DNA from: Verrucomicrobiota bacterium
GTDB lineage: Bacteria; Verrucomicrobiota; Verrucomicrobiia; Verrucomicrobiales; Verrucomicrobiaceae
DNA: 64,000 nucleotides
Assembly: GCA_025360015.1 (NCBI GenBank)
Contig: JANYCZ010000008.1
Location: forward strand, 1-64,000
Reading direction: 5' to 3'
Part shown: positions 30,400 through 39,414 of the stretch, one piece after another
Layout of the letters: each line of letters starts with the position of its first letter
Numbering within the stretch: position 1 is the first letter of the stretch
The notes under the pieces: generated by a model
Seen by the model: only the letters and a program-made list of their open reading frames with translations
Database searches by the model: none
What the model was told of the DNA's origin: nothing
Made by a program: the position numbers and the translations under genes

Positions 30400-32768
30400 G
30401 GTGAGTGGTTCCACTTCCAGTTTCGAATCTCGGGCATGTCCTGGCCGTTCTTGTCGATGTACTGCTTGTGTTCGATGAGCTTGATTTTGAGCTGCTCCTT
30501 CACGGCGAGTCCTTTTTCGCCCGTCTGCGGCAGGCGGTCGATGGTGTCCATGACGAGGTGAAAGCGATCCAGATCATTGAGCACCGTCATGTCAAAGGGC
30601 GTGGTGATGGTGCCTTCCTCCTTGTAGCCACGGACGTGAATGTTGTGGTGGTTCGTGCGGCGATAGGTCAGCCGGTGGATCAGCCACGGGTAGGCATGGA
30701 AGGCGAAGATGACAGGCCGCGCCGTGGTGAAGAGCGCATCAAACGCTTCATCACTCAAGCCGTGCGGATGCTCGCTCTGCGGCTGGAGCTTCATGAGATC
30801 GACCACATTGACGACGCGGATTTTCAACTCGGGCAGAAGCTCCCGCAGAATGGAGACGGCGGCAAGAGTCTCCAGCGTGGGCACATCCCCGCAGCAGGCC
30901 ATGACGACATCGGGATCCCCAGTTTCATCATTGCTGGCCCAGTGCCAGACGCCGATGCCTGCGGCGCAGTGTTTGACGGCGTCGTCCATGCTGAGCCATT
31001 GCGGCGCGGCGTGCTTGCCGGCGATGACGACATTGACGTAATGGCGGCTGCGCAGGCAGTGATCCATGACGGAGAGCAGGCAGTTCGCATCCGGCGGCAG
31101 ATAGACGCGCACGACGGATGCTTTCTTGTTCACGACGTGGTCGATGAAGCCGGGGTCCTGATGCGTGAACCCATTGTGATCCTGCCGCCAGACGTGCGAG
31201 GCGAGCAGGTAGTTCAATGACGCGATCGGCTTGCGCCATGGCAGGCCTGCGGTGACCTTCAGCCACTTGGCATGCTGATTGAACATGGAATCGACGATGT
31301 GGATGAAGGCCTCATAGCAGTTGAAGACGCCGTGGCGTCCGGTGAGCAGGTAGCCTTCCAGCCAGCCTTCGCACTGGTGCTCGCTGAGCATTTCCATCAC
31401 GCGCCCCGTCGGTGCGAGCCATTGGTCGTTGGATTCCGTGCCGGCATCCCACTGGCGTTCGGTGGTTTCAAAGAGAGCTTCGAGGCCGTTCGACAGGGTC
31501 TCATCCGGACCGAAGACGCGGAAGTTTTTCTGGGCCTCATTGACCTTCGCCACGTCACGTAGAAAGGGGCCGAGCACATGCGTGTCGCCAATGCCGGGGG
31601 CTCCCGGTGTGGGCACCGCCGCAGCGTAGGCACGGAAGTCCGGCATCTTCAAATCACGCAGCAGCAGGCCGCCATTGGCATGCGGATTTGAGCCCATGCG
31701 GCGTGTGCCTGTGGGGGCCAGCTCGGCGAGCTCGGGCTTCAGCCTGCCCTGCTCATCAAAGAGTTCCTCAGGGCGGTAGCTGCGCAGCCAGTCTTCCAGG
31801 AGCTTGAGGTGTTCGGGATGGGTGGCAGGATCTGACACCGGCACCTGATGTGCGCGGAAGGTGCCTTCAATCTGCTTGCCATCGACCCACTTCGGCCCCG
31901 TCCAGCCTTTGGGAGATTTGACCACGATCATCGGCCAGCGCGGCCGTGTCTGGCTGCCGCCCGCGCGTGCTTCGAGCTGGATGCGTTTGATCTCCGCGAC
32001 AGCCTCGTCAAGCGCCGCCGCCATGGCCTGATGCATCGCGTCATTGTCGTCCTGGTAATCGACGAAGTAGGGCGTCCAGCCGTAGCCGCGCATGAGTTGC
32101 TCCAGCTCCTCACGCGTGATGCGTGCGAGCACGGTGGGATTGGAAATCTTGTAGCCGTTGAGATGCAGGATGGGCAGCACCGCGCCGTCCGTCGCGGCAT
32201 CGAGAAACTTGTTGGAATGCCAGGCCGTGGCCAGGGGGCCGGTCTCCGCTTCACCATCCCCCACCACGCAGGCGACAATGAGCTCAGGATTGTCAAACAC
32301 CGCGCCAAAGGAATGGCTCAGCGAATAGCCCAGCTCGCCGCCTTCATGGATGGAGCCCGGAGTTTCCGGCGATGCATGACTCGGAATGCCGCCGGGAAAC
32401 GAGAACTGCAGGAAGAGCTTTTGCAGGCCCGCCTCATCCTGGCTGATGTTCGGATAGACCTCGCTGTAAGTGCCTTCGAGGTAGGTGTGGCTGACCACCG
32501 CCGGTCCGCCATGCCCGGGGCCGGAGACGTAGATCATGTCGAGGTCATGCTCTTTGATGACGCGGTTCAGGTGCGCATAAATGAAGTTCTGCCCCGGCGT
32601 GGTGCCCCAATGGCCGAGCAGCATGTGCTTGATGTCTGTGAGGGCGAGCGGGCGCTTGAGCAGGGGGTTGTCGAACAGATAGATCTGGCCAACCGAAAGG
32701 TAATTCGCCGCGCGCCAGTAGGCGTCGATGCGATGCAGGAGTTCAGGAGAAAGGGGTGTCGTTTTCAT
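30396..32768 (-). CDS. xfp: Phosphoketolase (xylulose-5-P / fructose-6-P)
   Basis: A 790-residue thiamine-diphosphate enzyme that splits xylulose 5-phosphate or fructose 6-phosphate to acetyl phosphate plus a shorter sugar phosphate. Conserved segments are [29 protein letters not shown], the cofactor loop [19 protein letters not shown], and [20 protein letters not shown]. Length is normal. ATG 32768 ([11 protein letters not shown]) gives the usual N-terminus. It is the first gene of the run that reaches atpG. Acetyl phosphate can be used by the acetate kinase encoded 1.5 kb upstream. Confidence 0.96.
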   Translation of the reverse strand: MKTTPLSPELLHRIDAYWRAANYLSVGQIYLFDNPLLKRPLALTDIKHMLLGHWGTTPGQNFIYAHLNRVIKEHDLDMIYVSGPGHGGPAVVSHTYLEGTYSEVYPNISQDEAGLQKLFLQFSFPGGIPSHASPETPGSIHEGGELGYSLSHSFGAVFDNPELIVACVVGDGEAETGPLATAWHSNKFLDAATDGAVLPILHLNGYKISNPTVLARITREELEQLMRGYGWTPYFVDYQDDNDAMHQAMAAALDEAVAEIKRIQLEARAGGSQTRPRWPMIVVKSPKGWTGPKWVDGKQIEGTFRAHQVPVSDPATHPEHLKLLEDWLRSYRPEELFDEQGRLKPELAELAPTGTRRMGSNPHANGGLLLRDLKMPDFRAYAAAVPTPGAPGIGDTHVLGPFLRDVAKVNEAQKNFRVFGPDETLSNGLEALFETTERQWDAGTESNDQWLAPTGRVMEMLSEHQCEGWLEGYLLTGRHGVFNCYEAFIHIVDSMFNQHAKWLKVTAGLPWRKPIASLNYLLASHVWRQDHNGFTHQDPGFIDHVVNKKASVVRVYLPPDANCLLSVMDHCLRSRHYVNVVIAGKHAAPQWLSMDDAVKHCAAGIGVWHWASNDETGDPDVVMACCGDVPTLETLAAVSILRELLPELKIRVVNVVDLMKLQPQSEHPHGLSDEAFDALFTTARPVIFAFHAYPWLIHRLTYRRTNHHNIHVRGYKEEGTITTPFDMTVLNDLDRFHLVMDTIDRLPQTGEKGLAVKEQLKIKLIEHKQYIDKNGQDMPEIRNWKWNHSP

Positions 32769-32978
32769 AAGCAGTATCAGTTGCACCATCTCCGCAAGGG
32801 GGACGTTTGGATGTCTAAAGCCTGGGCACTACCCTTGAATATGGGGTGGTACCCTACCGTGATACAGCACTCACGCCTGCATGACCAATGGTGAACAATC
32901 AGTGGCTTGCCTTTGCCAAAGGATGCGTACCTGCCCCCCGAAGGATGCGGGGGAGTGGCAGGGGTGCAGCCATGCAGA
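32769..32978. promoter_or_regulatory. Leader of the phosphoketolase operon with imperfect inverted repeat
   Basis: The 210-bp gap upstream of xfp holds gggcactaccc-ttgaatat-ggggtggtaccc (32824-32854), arms matching at about 9 of 11 positions, 56-86 bp before the start codon. This is a plausible operator for a dimeric regulator. Further left, cctgccccccg-aaggatg-cggggga-gtggcagg (32930-32962) can form a GC-rich hairpin just past the stop of the oxidoreductase gene. Confidence 0.4.
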
Positions 32979-33983
32979 TCAGCCCAGCTTCACGATCATC
33001 TTGCCCATGTTCTGGCCGGAGAAGAGGCCGAGGAAGGCACTGACGGCATGATCAATGCCGTTCACCACGGTCTCTTGGTGCTTGAGTTTGCCGGCTTTGA
33101 AGTAGCCGCCGGCTTCTTTCTCAAACTCGGCCTGCTGTTCCAGCCAGTCGCGCACAAGGAGACCTTTCATGGTGAGCCGCTTGGTGGTCATGTTGAACAG
33201 ATTGCTGGGGCCGGGCTTCGGCTTCTCTTCATTGTACCCGGAGATGCCGCCGCAGGCGATGATGCGGCCATGGGGCCGGAGGCAGGACAGAGCCGCTTCG
33301 AGAGACTCGCCGCCCACGTTGTCAAAATAGACGTCGATGCCATCGGGTGCGGCAGCCTTGAGCTGGTCCAGCACCGGGCCGGTCTTGTAGTCGAAGGCGA
33401 CGTCATAGCCGCAGACGTCATGTGAAAATGCGACCTTCTCAGGGGAGCCTGCGGAGCCGATGACACGGCAGCCTTTCAATTTGGCAAGCTGACCCGCGAC
33501 ACTGCCGACAGCGCCCGCAGCGCCTGAGATGTAGATGACATCTCCCGCTTTCACCTCCACCAGCTTGAGTCCCGCCCAGGCCGTCATGCCCGTCATCCCG
33601 AGCGCCCCGAGGTAAACCGAAAGCGGCTGAATTTCCTTGCTGACTTGATGCAGCTCCTTGGCAGGAGCGTTGAAGTATTCCCGCCAGCCGTAGTTGGAGG
33701 TAACGACATCGCCCTGCTTAAGTCCGGCAGCACGCGATTCAACGACTTCGCCCACGGCACCGCCTTCCATGGCCTTGTTCAACTCGAACGCGGGCATGTA
33801 GGACTTCACATCGTTCATGCGACCGCGCATGTAGGGATCGACCGAGAGGAACAGATTTCGAACCCGCACCTGCTGATCTTGCAAAGGTGGGAGCTGGGAT
33901 TCGACGAGCGCGAAGTCAGCCGCAACGGGCATTCCTTTCGGGCGGGAGACGAGGTGGACTTCACGGGTGGTGATCGATGACAT
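32979..33983 (-). CDS. NADP-dependent oxidoreductase (PTGR / CurA-like MDR family)
   Basis: A 334-residue zinc-independent medium-chain reductase. NLFLSVDPYMRGRM and LGALGMTGMTAWAGL are signatures of the leukotriene B4 12-hydroxydehydrogenase/CurA group. The nucleotide-binding loop is SGAAGAVGSVAGQLAKL. It reduces activated double bonds (enones, enals) with NADPH, often in detoxification. ATG 33983 (MSSITTREVHLV) matches family N-termini. It lies on the same strand as the phosphoketolase operon, 210 bp upstream, and is probably separately transcribed. Confidence 0.9.
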   Translation of the reverse strand: MSSITTREVHLVSRPKGMPVAADFALVESQLPPLQDQQVRVRNLFLSVDPYMRGRMNDVKSYMPAFELNKAMEGGAVGEVVESRAAGLKQGDVVTSNYGWREYFNAPAKELHQVSKEIQPLSVYLGALGMTGMTAWAGLKLVEVKAGDVIYISGAAGAVGSVAGQLAKLKGCRVIGSAGSPEKVAFSHDVCGYDVAFDYKTGPVLDQLKAAAPDGIDVYFDNVGGESLEAALSCLRPHGRIIACGGISGYNEEKPKPGPSNLFNMTTKRLTMKGLLVRDWLEQQAEFEKEAGGYFKAGKLKHQETVVNGIDHAVSAFLGLFSGQNMGKMIVKLG

Positions 33984-34220
33984 GATGCTCAGGGGGTGGT
34001 GGGGTAATGGGCAACGGCAAGGCCGCGGATACTCAGTCGCATCCAGTCCGCAGGGCGAAACGTTCCGGCCCAAAATCTGGATCGTCCGCCGGCAACGATT
34101 TTATCGGCGCTGCATTCAGGATTGGCTGTGATCAAAATCGGCAGCTGCGCGGCCTGCTTCGAGGTGTTGGCGGTGGGGTCGTTCGGTGCGGATCGCCTGA
34201 GCCCCCTCCCCTCCGGTGAT

Positions 34221-35390
34221 TCACTGCTCCGCCATCCGCAGGACGAGCCTTGCGATCATCAGCTCCTCATCCGTTCGAATGACGCGCACTTTCACCCGGC
34301 CTGAGACGGTGGAAATGATGGCCTCACCGTTTTCATTGCGTTGCGCATGGATCTCGATGCCGAGAAAGCCCAGCCCTTCGCAGATGCGTGAGCGGACGGG
34401 CGCGCAGTTTTCACCGATGCCGCCGGCAAAGACGAGGGTGTCGATGCCGCCGAGCGCAGCTGCGAAGGAGCCGATGCATTTCTTGGCCTGATAGCAGAAC
34501 AGCGCCACGGCTTCCGCCGCCCGCACATCCGTGCTTTCTTTCTCCAGCAGATCCCGCATGTCAGAACTCGTTTCAGAGACACCCAGCAGGCCGGACTCAT
34601 GATTCACCAGATGCTGAAACTGCGCGGCGGTCATGCCTTCGGTACGGGACAAATAACTCACCAGCCCCGGATCGAGATCACCCGAGCGCGTGCTCATGAC
34701 CACCCCTGAGGCGGGCGTGAAGCCCATGCTGGTGTCCATCCCCTGCCCCTCACGCACGGCGGCCAGGCTGGCGCCATTCCCCAGATGCGCCAGAATCACG
34801 CGCCCGTGCCGCGCGGCGTCATCGCCGAGATGCACGAGCTCCTCCATGAGGTACGCGTAGGAGAGGCCATGGAAGCCGTAGCGCTGCACGCCCTGCGCTT
34901 CATATCGGCGGGGGATCCCCAGCAGCTTGGCCACGCGCGGCATGGTTTGATGAAAGGCGGTGTCAAAACAGGCCGTCTGCGGCAGTTGCGGATGGCGCTT
35001 TTGAATGGCTTCGATCAGCTCGATCTCACGCGGCAGATGCTCCGGGTCGTAAAAGCTGATGCTGCGCAGCTCCTCCAGCAGCTCTGCGGTGATGCGCTCC
35101 GGCGCGCTGTGGTGCATGCCATGCACGATGCGATGCCCGACGGCGGTGACCTGTTGAAACACCGGCTGCTGCTCAAGCCAGTCTACCAAAAACTCCGCAG
35201 CGGATGTGCCCTCCGGCACCGCGAGGCTGCGGCCGGCGTCTCCCGCTTCGCTGAATGTCAAAGTCGTGTCGTGGGAGCCGATGCGGTCCACCTTGCCGTG
35301 GAGTTGTTTTTCCAGCGTGCCGCCAGCCTGATAGAAAGCGAAGCGGATGCTGGAAGACCCCGCATTGATCGTGAGAATGAAGCGCATCAT
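34221..35390 (-). CDS. ackA: Acetate kinase
   Basis: A 389-residue ASKHA-fold enzyme that converts acetyl phosphate and ADP to acetate and ATP. Motifs are ILTINAGSSSIRF (phosphate 1), AHLGNGASLAAV (phosphate 2), ACFDTAFHQTMP with the catalytic Asp, and VFAGGIGENCAPVRSRI (adenosine). It lies in the same cluster as phosphoketolase and can complete the phosphoketolase-acetate branch with net ATP. The second Met (35387) is an equally good start. The tRNA-Leu gene ends 62 bp upstream on the same strand. Confidence 0.95.
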   Translation of the reverse strand: MMRFILTINAGSSSIRFAFYQAGGTLEKQLHGKVDRIGSHDTTLTFSEAGDAGRSLAVPEGTSAAEFLVDWLEQQPVFQQVTAVGHRIVHGMHHSAPERITAELLEELRSISFYDPEHLPREIELIEAIQKRHPQLPQTACFDTAFHQTMPRVAKLLGIPRRYEAQGVQRYGFHGLSYAYLMEELVHLGDDAARHGRVILAHLGNGASLAAVREGQGMDTSMGFTPASGVVMSTRSGDLDPGLVSYLSRTEGMTAAQFQHLVNHESGLLGVSETSSDMRDLLEKESTDVRAAEAVALFCYQAKKCIGSFAAALGGIDTLVFAGGIGENCAPVRSRICEGLGFLGIEIHAQRNENGEAIISTVSGRVKVRVIRTDEELMIARLVLRMAEQ

Positions 35391-35432
35391 GGTGATGCAG
35401 CATTGTCTCGCATTGCAGTCCTGCCAACGTGA

Positions 35433-35453
35433 ACTCTTTGTACTTCAAAGAGT
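35433..35453. other. Short hairpin after the tRNA-Leu gene
   Basis: ACTCTTTG-tactt-CAAAGAGT is an 8-bp perfect stem adjacent to the tRNA 3' end (minus strand). It could mark the processing or end point of the tRNA transcript. No U-run follows. Confidence 0.4.
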
Positions 35454-35537
35454 GGTGCTCGGGAAGGGACTCGAACCCTTAAGCCTTTCGGCACAAGATC
35501 CTTAGTCTTGCGCGTATACCAATTCCGCCACCCGAGC
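35453..35537 (-). tRNA. tRNA-Leu, anticodon AAG
   Basis: Read on the minus strand, the 85-nt sequence folds as a class II tRNA. The acceptor stem is GCTCGGG/CCCGAGC with A73 and an encoded CCA. The D stem is GCG/CGC and the anticodon stem CAAGA/TCTTG with loop CTAAGGA. The variable arm is GCC-GAAA-GGC and the T stem AAGGG/CCCTT with TTCGAGT. The loop places A34-A35-G36 as anticodon, which reads CUU directly, or more codons if A34 is deaminated to inosine. A34 is unusual for a bacterial tRNA-Leu. Confidence 0.95.
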
Positions 35538-35680
35538 AGGTGCTGAAAACAGGGGCCGCGAATATAGACGCTCCAGTTTTTATGCAACCACTGTTTTACG
35601 TTTTTCTGCACTTCCTGCGCTTCCGCGCAAAAGACGATCACTCTTGCCTTTGCCGTGCGTTTTGGCTGTCATCCCTCCTC

Positions 35681-38050
35681 ATGCGCACTTCCCTGCTCCT
35701 CTGCCTGCTGCCCTCCCTCGCCTTCGCAGCCTCGCCTTTCCCTGAAAAGACCCCTGACACCCCGGGCAACAAGTTCCTGGACCGCTACATGGCCGAGCAG
35801 GCGCGCGAGATCACAGCAGACAATGGCCTCGCGCAGATCCAGACCGCCGCCGACTGGGAGGCCAAGGCCCCCGAGTACCGCCGCCAGATGTTTGAGATGC
35901 TGGGCCTGGATCCCCTGCCGGAGAAAACCTCGCTCCATGCCACCAAGACCGGCGAGGTGAAGGGCGACGGCTTCGTGGTGGAAAAGCTGCACTTCCAGTC
36001 CATGCCCGGCCTCTACGTCACGGCGAATCTCTACCTGCCGGAGAAGATCGACAAGCCGCTGCCCACCATCCTGTACGTCTGCGGCCATGCCAATGTGGTG
36101 AAGGAGGGCGTCAGCCTGGGAAACAAGACGGGCTACGAGCACCATGGCGAGTGGTTTGCCCGCCACGGCTACGCCTGCATGATCATCGACACCGTGGAGC
36201 TGGGCGAGATCCGGGGCGAGCACCACGGCACCTTCAGCAAAGGCCGCTGGTGGTGGCTCTCACGCGGCTACACGCCCGCCGGGCTGGAGGCGTGGAGCTG
36301 CATCCGCGCGCTCGACTACCTGGAAACGCGGAAGGAAGTGGACAAGACCCGCTTTGGCGTCACCGGCCGCAGCGGCGGCGGTGCGTACTCGTGGTTCATC
36401 ACCGCGCTGGATGAGCGCATCCAAGCCAGCGCGCCCACTGCGGGCGTCACCGACATGGTCAATCAGGTCATCGACGGCTGTGTGGAAGGCCACTGCGACT
36501 GCATGTTCTTCGTGAACACCTACCGCTGGAATTTCGAGCGCATGGCCGCCCTGGCCGCGCCGCGTCCGCTGCTCATTGTGAATACGGACAAAGACCCCAT
36601 CTTCCCCATCGACGGCGTCTTCCGCATCTACCAAAACGTGCGCAGGCTCTACGGTCTGCTCGGTAAAGAGGGCAACATCGGCCTGCAGGTCGCAGAGGGT
36701 GGGCACAAAGATCTGCAGGCGCTGAACATCGGCGCGTTTCACTGGTTCGAGCGCTTTCTCAAAAAAGCCGACCCTATGGCCGTGCTCGATGAAGGCGCGA
36801 AGAAAACTCTCGATGCTGCCGCCCTGCGCGTTTTCAACGAACTGCCGAAGGACGAGATCAACACCAAGGCCGACGAGACCTTTGTGCCCATGGCCAAAGC
36901 CCCCGAGCCCGCCACCAAGGCCGATGAGTGGAGCAAGCAGAGCGAAGGCTGGATGGGCAATCTCAAAGACAAAGTCTTCAACGGCTGGCCCAAGGACATC
37001 GCCTCCGTCAATCCGCAGAAGGAAAACAGCGCGGAGGTCGATGGCATCCGCGTGACTGCGTACGATTTCGAAAGCCAGTCCCCCTTCCGCCTCCGCCTCT
37101 ACTTGGTGCATCGCGATGGGCTCCGCGCGGAGGATCTCCAGCTCGTCGCGCTCAACGTGCTGGACGAAGCCGGCTGGGATGAATTCTGCGCCACCTACCA
37201 CTCCCGCTTTGGCAAGCTCATCGAAGTCTTCCCGGGCTCGCCGAAGGACGACGCGGCCTTTGAGCAGGAAAAGAAGATGTTCACCAGTTTCAAATGGGGC
37301 ATGGCCTACATCTGCCCGCGCGGCATCGGCCCCACCGCCTGGGTGGGCAGTGAGAAAGCGCAAACGCAGCGCCTGCGCCGCTTCAACCTGCTCGGCCAGA
37401 CGCTCGATGGCATGCGCGTGTGGGACATCCGCCGCACTCTGCAAAGCATCCGCGCCATCCCCGGCTTCGGCGAGACGCCGCTGTGGATCCAGGCCCACCG
37501 CGACATGGCTGTGGATGCCCTCTACGCCTCCCTGTTTGAAGACAACATCAAGCGCCTCGACCTCCACGACATGCCCCTCACCCACAACGGCACTGTCGCG
37601 GGCGATCCCAAAGCCCCCGGCCCCGCGCTGCTCAATGTCCTCAAATACCTCGACATCCCCCAGGCCACCGCCATGGCCGCCATGCGCAGCAAGGTCGTCA
37701 TCTACTCCGCCGACAAACCCGCCTGGACCTACCCTGCCACGGTGACCAAGAACCTCGGCAAAGAGACGCAGTTTCAGGTGCGTGTGCCAGTGAAGCCCGA
37801 GGAGGTAAAGGAAGAGCCGAAGAAAAAAGAAGAGCCAGGCAAGAAAGAGGAGACCAAGGAAAAAGCAGAAGAGCCCAAAAAATCCGCCTCACTCACTCCC
37901 GCCGCAGCCCCCATCTCCATCGCCTACGGCACCCTCCCCGATGTCTCGTACTCCGACGCCCCGCGCAAACCCCGCGTGAAGAAAGACACCATCAAAAAGG
38001 ACACCATCAAAAAGCCCCACATGAAAAAGGACAGCCCGAAGAAGAGATGA
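35681..38050 (+). CDS. Secreted alpha/beta hydrolase, acetylxylan-esterase-like, with C-terminal Lys-rich tail
   Basis: A 789-residue exported protein with signal peptide MRTSLLLCLLPSLAFAASPF. The first half is an alpha/beta hydrolase with nucleophile Ser in GRSGGGAY (about residue 230), TILYVCGHANVVKEG upstream, and the catalytic His probably in VAEGGHKDLQ. This matches acetylxylan-esterase or glucuronoyl-esterase-like enzymes that act on plant polysaccharide side groups. A second hydrolase-like domain (about residues 430-690) follows and seems to lack a clear catalytic set. The last 90 residues are dominated by Lys, Glu and Pro with the repeat KKDTIKKDTIKK. ATG 35681 sits directly before the signal peptide. 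Confidence 0.8.
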   Translation: MRTSLLLCLLPSLAFAASPFPEKTPDTPGNKFLDRYMAEQAREITADNGLAQIQTAADWEAKAPEYRRQMFEMLGLDPLPEKTSLHATKTGEVKGDGFVVEKLHFQSMPGLYVTANLYLPEKIDKPLPTILYVCGHANVVKEGVSLGNKTGYEHHGEWFARHGYACMIIDTVELGEIRGEHHGTFSKGRWWWLSRGYTPAGLEAWSCIRALDYLETRKEVDKTRFGVTGRSGGGAYSWFITALDERIQASAPTAGVTDMVNQVIDGCVEGHCDCMFFVNTYRWNFERMAALAAPRPLLIVNTDKDPIFPIDGVFRIYQNVRRLYGLLGKEGNIGLQVAEGGHKDLQALNIGAFHWFERFLKKADPMAVLDEGAKKTLDAAALRVFNELPKDEINTKADETFVPMAKAPEPATKADEWSKQSEGWMGNLKDKVFNGWPKDIASVNPQKENSAEVDGIRVTAYDFESQSPFRLRLYLVHRDGLRAEDLQLVALNVLDEAGWDEFCATYHSRFGKLIEVFPGSPKDDAAFEQEKKMFTSFKWGMAYICPRGIGPTAWVGSEKAQTQRLRRFNLLGQTLDGMRVWDIRRTLQSIRAIPGFGETPLWIQAHRDMAVDALYASLFEDNIKRLDLHDMPLTHNGTVAGDPKAPGPALLNVLKYLDIPQATAMAAMRSKVVIYSADKPAWTYPATVTKNLGKETQFQVRVPVKPEEVKEEPKKKEEPGKKEETKEKAEEPKKSASLTPAAAPISIAYGTLPDVSYSDAPRKPRVKKDTIKKDTIKKPHMKKDSPKKR

Positions 38051-38056
38051 CGTTGG

Positions 38057-38092
38057 AGTACGATGGGCGCTCCTGGCAGTCGGCCAGCGCTC
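38057..38092 (+). repeat. 36-nt dispersed element, copy 1
   Basis: agtacgatgggcgctcctgg followed by cagtcggccagcgctc, 7 bp past the stop of the hydrolase gene. It matches 30 of 36 positions with 52867-52902, also between genes. Both centre on a TCCTG flanked by partly complementary GG-C and G-C-G tracts. Confidence 0.5.
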
Positions 38093-38128
38093 ACGCATCA
38101 TTCCACCGCCCTCAAAAAACCGCATCCC

Positions 38129-38743
38129 ATGCTCGCCCCGAAGCCCATCACTTTCCTGGTGGGCCTGCTCTTCCTCCTTTCCTTGGCCATCTCCTTTTGT
38201 CTCATGGCCTTCCGCAATCAAGATGCTGAAGCAAAGTCCAAAGAGACCTATGATGGAGCCAGCGCCATTGCTCTCGAACCCGGCTCATACACTCCCCAGC
38301 CAGACATCGTTAGCCGGATCACCTCCGCATTGGCGGCATCAAAGCTCGACCAGCTCACGCCTCATACGTCTCAAGAAAACGGCACCAAGTTTTCCTACAA
38401 CCTCAAGTCCGTGGCCTGCCTCGGCACCATAGGGCGAGGCACCGAGCGCTTTGTGCTGGCCACCGCTCTGTTCATCCGGTCCTCCGCAGAAAACAGCGAA
38501 TATCCTCCGCCCCGCGGCCACGGCTTCCTGCTCTGTCTTTCACCCAGCTATCAGTTGATTTCACACTGCCCGCTCGACTTTCCGCAGGTCAAACTCATCG
38601 ATACCAAACTCATGCGCGGAGAAGAAACCATCGCCGACTTCTCCGTCTCAGGCACCGCCACCCGCCAAAGAGGCTTCCTCATCGATGGCACTGCTTTCCT
38701 TCCCTACCCCTTTGCCGATCACCTACCCGATAAGCAGCCATAG
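38129..38743 (+). CDS. Membrane-anchored or secreted protein of unknown function (204 aa)
   Basis: ATG 38129 (MLAPKPITFLVGLLFLLSLA) begins with a strong hydrophobic segment, either a signal anchor or a signal peptide. The remaining 170 residues are soluble with alternating beta-like segments (GRGTERFVLATALFIRSSAE; GHGFLLCLSPSYQLISHCPL). No family is recognised. It lies 79 bp after the hydrolase gene and 27 bp before the YdeI-like gene on the same strand. Confidence 0.6.
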   Translation: MLAPKPITFLVGLLFLLSLAISFCLMAFRNQDAEAKSKETYDGASAIALEPGSYTPQPDIVSRITSALAASKLDQLTPHTSQENGTKFSYNLKSVACLGTIGRGTERFVLATALFIRSSAENSEYPPPRGHGFLLCLSPSYQLISHCPLDFPQVKLIDTKLMRGEETIADFSVSGTATRQRGFLIDGTAFLPYPFADHLPDKQP

Positions 38744-38769
38744 CCCGCTTCATTCCAAATCCTCTTTCC

Positions 38770-39414
38770 ATGAACCGCAAGAACCCCAAAGTCGATGACC
38801 ACATCGCCCACGCCAAAAAATGGCAGCCCGAGCTCAAGGCGCTGCGGCGCATCCTGCTGGACACCGCGCTCACCGAAGACTTCAAATGGGACCATCCCTG
38901 CTACACCTATGAAGGCAGCAACCTCATTCTCCTCCAAGGCTTCAAGGACTACTGCTCACTCAGTTTCTGCCAGGGCTCCGTGCTCAAAGATCCCCATGGC
39001 ATCCTCAGAAAACCCGGCGAACACAGCCAGGCCATGCGCCTGATCCCTTTCACCAGCGTCCGCGCCGTGACGGACCTGAAGGCTGTCCTGCATGCCTACC
39101 TGGAAGAAGCCATCGCAGCGGAAAAAGCCGGAGTGAAGCCGGTTTTCAAAAGCACGCCCGAGCCCGTTCCTGAAGAGCTTGAGGCAAAGTTGAACAGAAA
39201 CCCGGCGCTGGAGGAAGCCTTTGCCGCCCTCACTCCCGGCCGCCAGCGCGCCTACCTCCTGCACTTCAACGCCGCCAAACAGTCGGCCACGCGCGTCTCC
39301 CGCATCGAGGCCTGCACGCCCCGCATCCTCGCTGGCAAAGGCATCCACGACTGCATCTGCGGCCACTCCAAAAAGATGCCGGTGTGCGACGGCTCGCACA
39401 AGCTTTTCCGCTGA
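38770..39414 (+). CDS. YdeI/DUF1801-like protein fused to a CDGSH-type iron-sulfur motif
   Basis: A 214-residue cytoplasmic protein. The N-terminal part (about residues 10-120, KKWQPELKALRRILLDTALT...FKWDHPCY) is the DUF1801/YdhG fold. The following segment (about 150-185, LEEAFAALTPGRQRAYLLHF...ATRVSRIEACTPRIL) is the YdeI/OmdA C-terminal helix pair. The extra tail has Cys195-x-Cys197, Ser200, Pro204, Cys206-Asp-Gly-Ser-His210, an exact CDGSH [2Fe-2S] ligand pattern (three Cys and one His). YdeI homologues are linked to stress and cationic-peptide resistance. The cluster suggests a redox-responsive variant. This gene end is real coding sequence because the ligand spacing is perfect. Confidence 0.85.
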   Translation: MNRKNPKVDDHIAHAKKWQPELKALRRILLDTALTEDFKWDHPCYTYEGSNLILLQGFKDYCSLSFCQGSVLKDPHGILRKPGEHSQAMRLIPFTSVRAVTDLKAVLHAYLEEAIAAEKAGVKPVFKSTPEPVPEELEAKLNRNPALEEAFAALTPGRQRAYLLHFNAAKQSATRVSRIEACTPRILAGKGIHDCICGHSKKMPVCDGSHKLFR

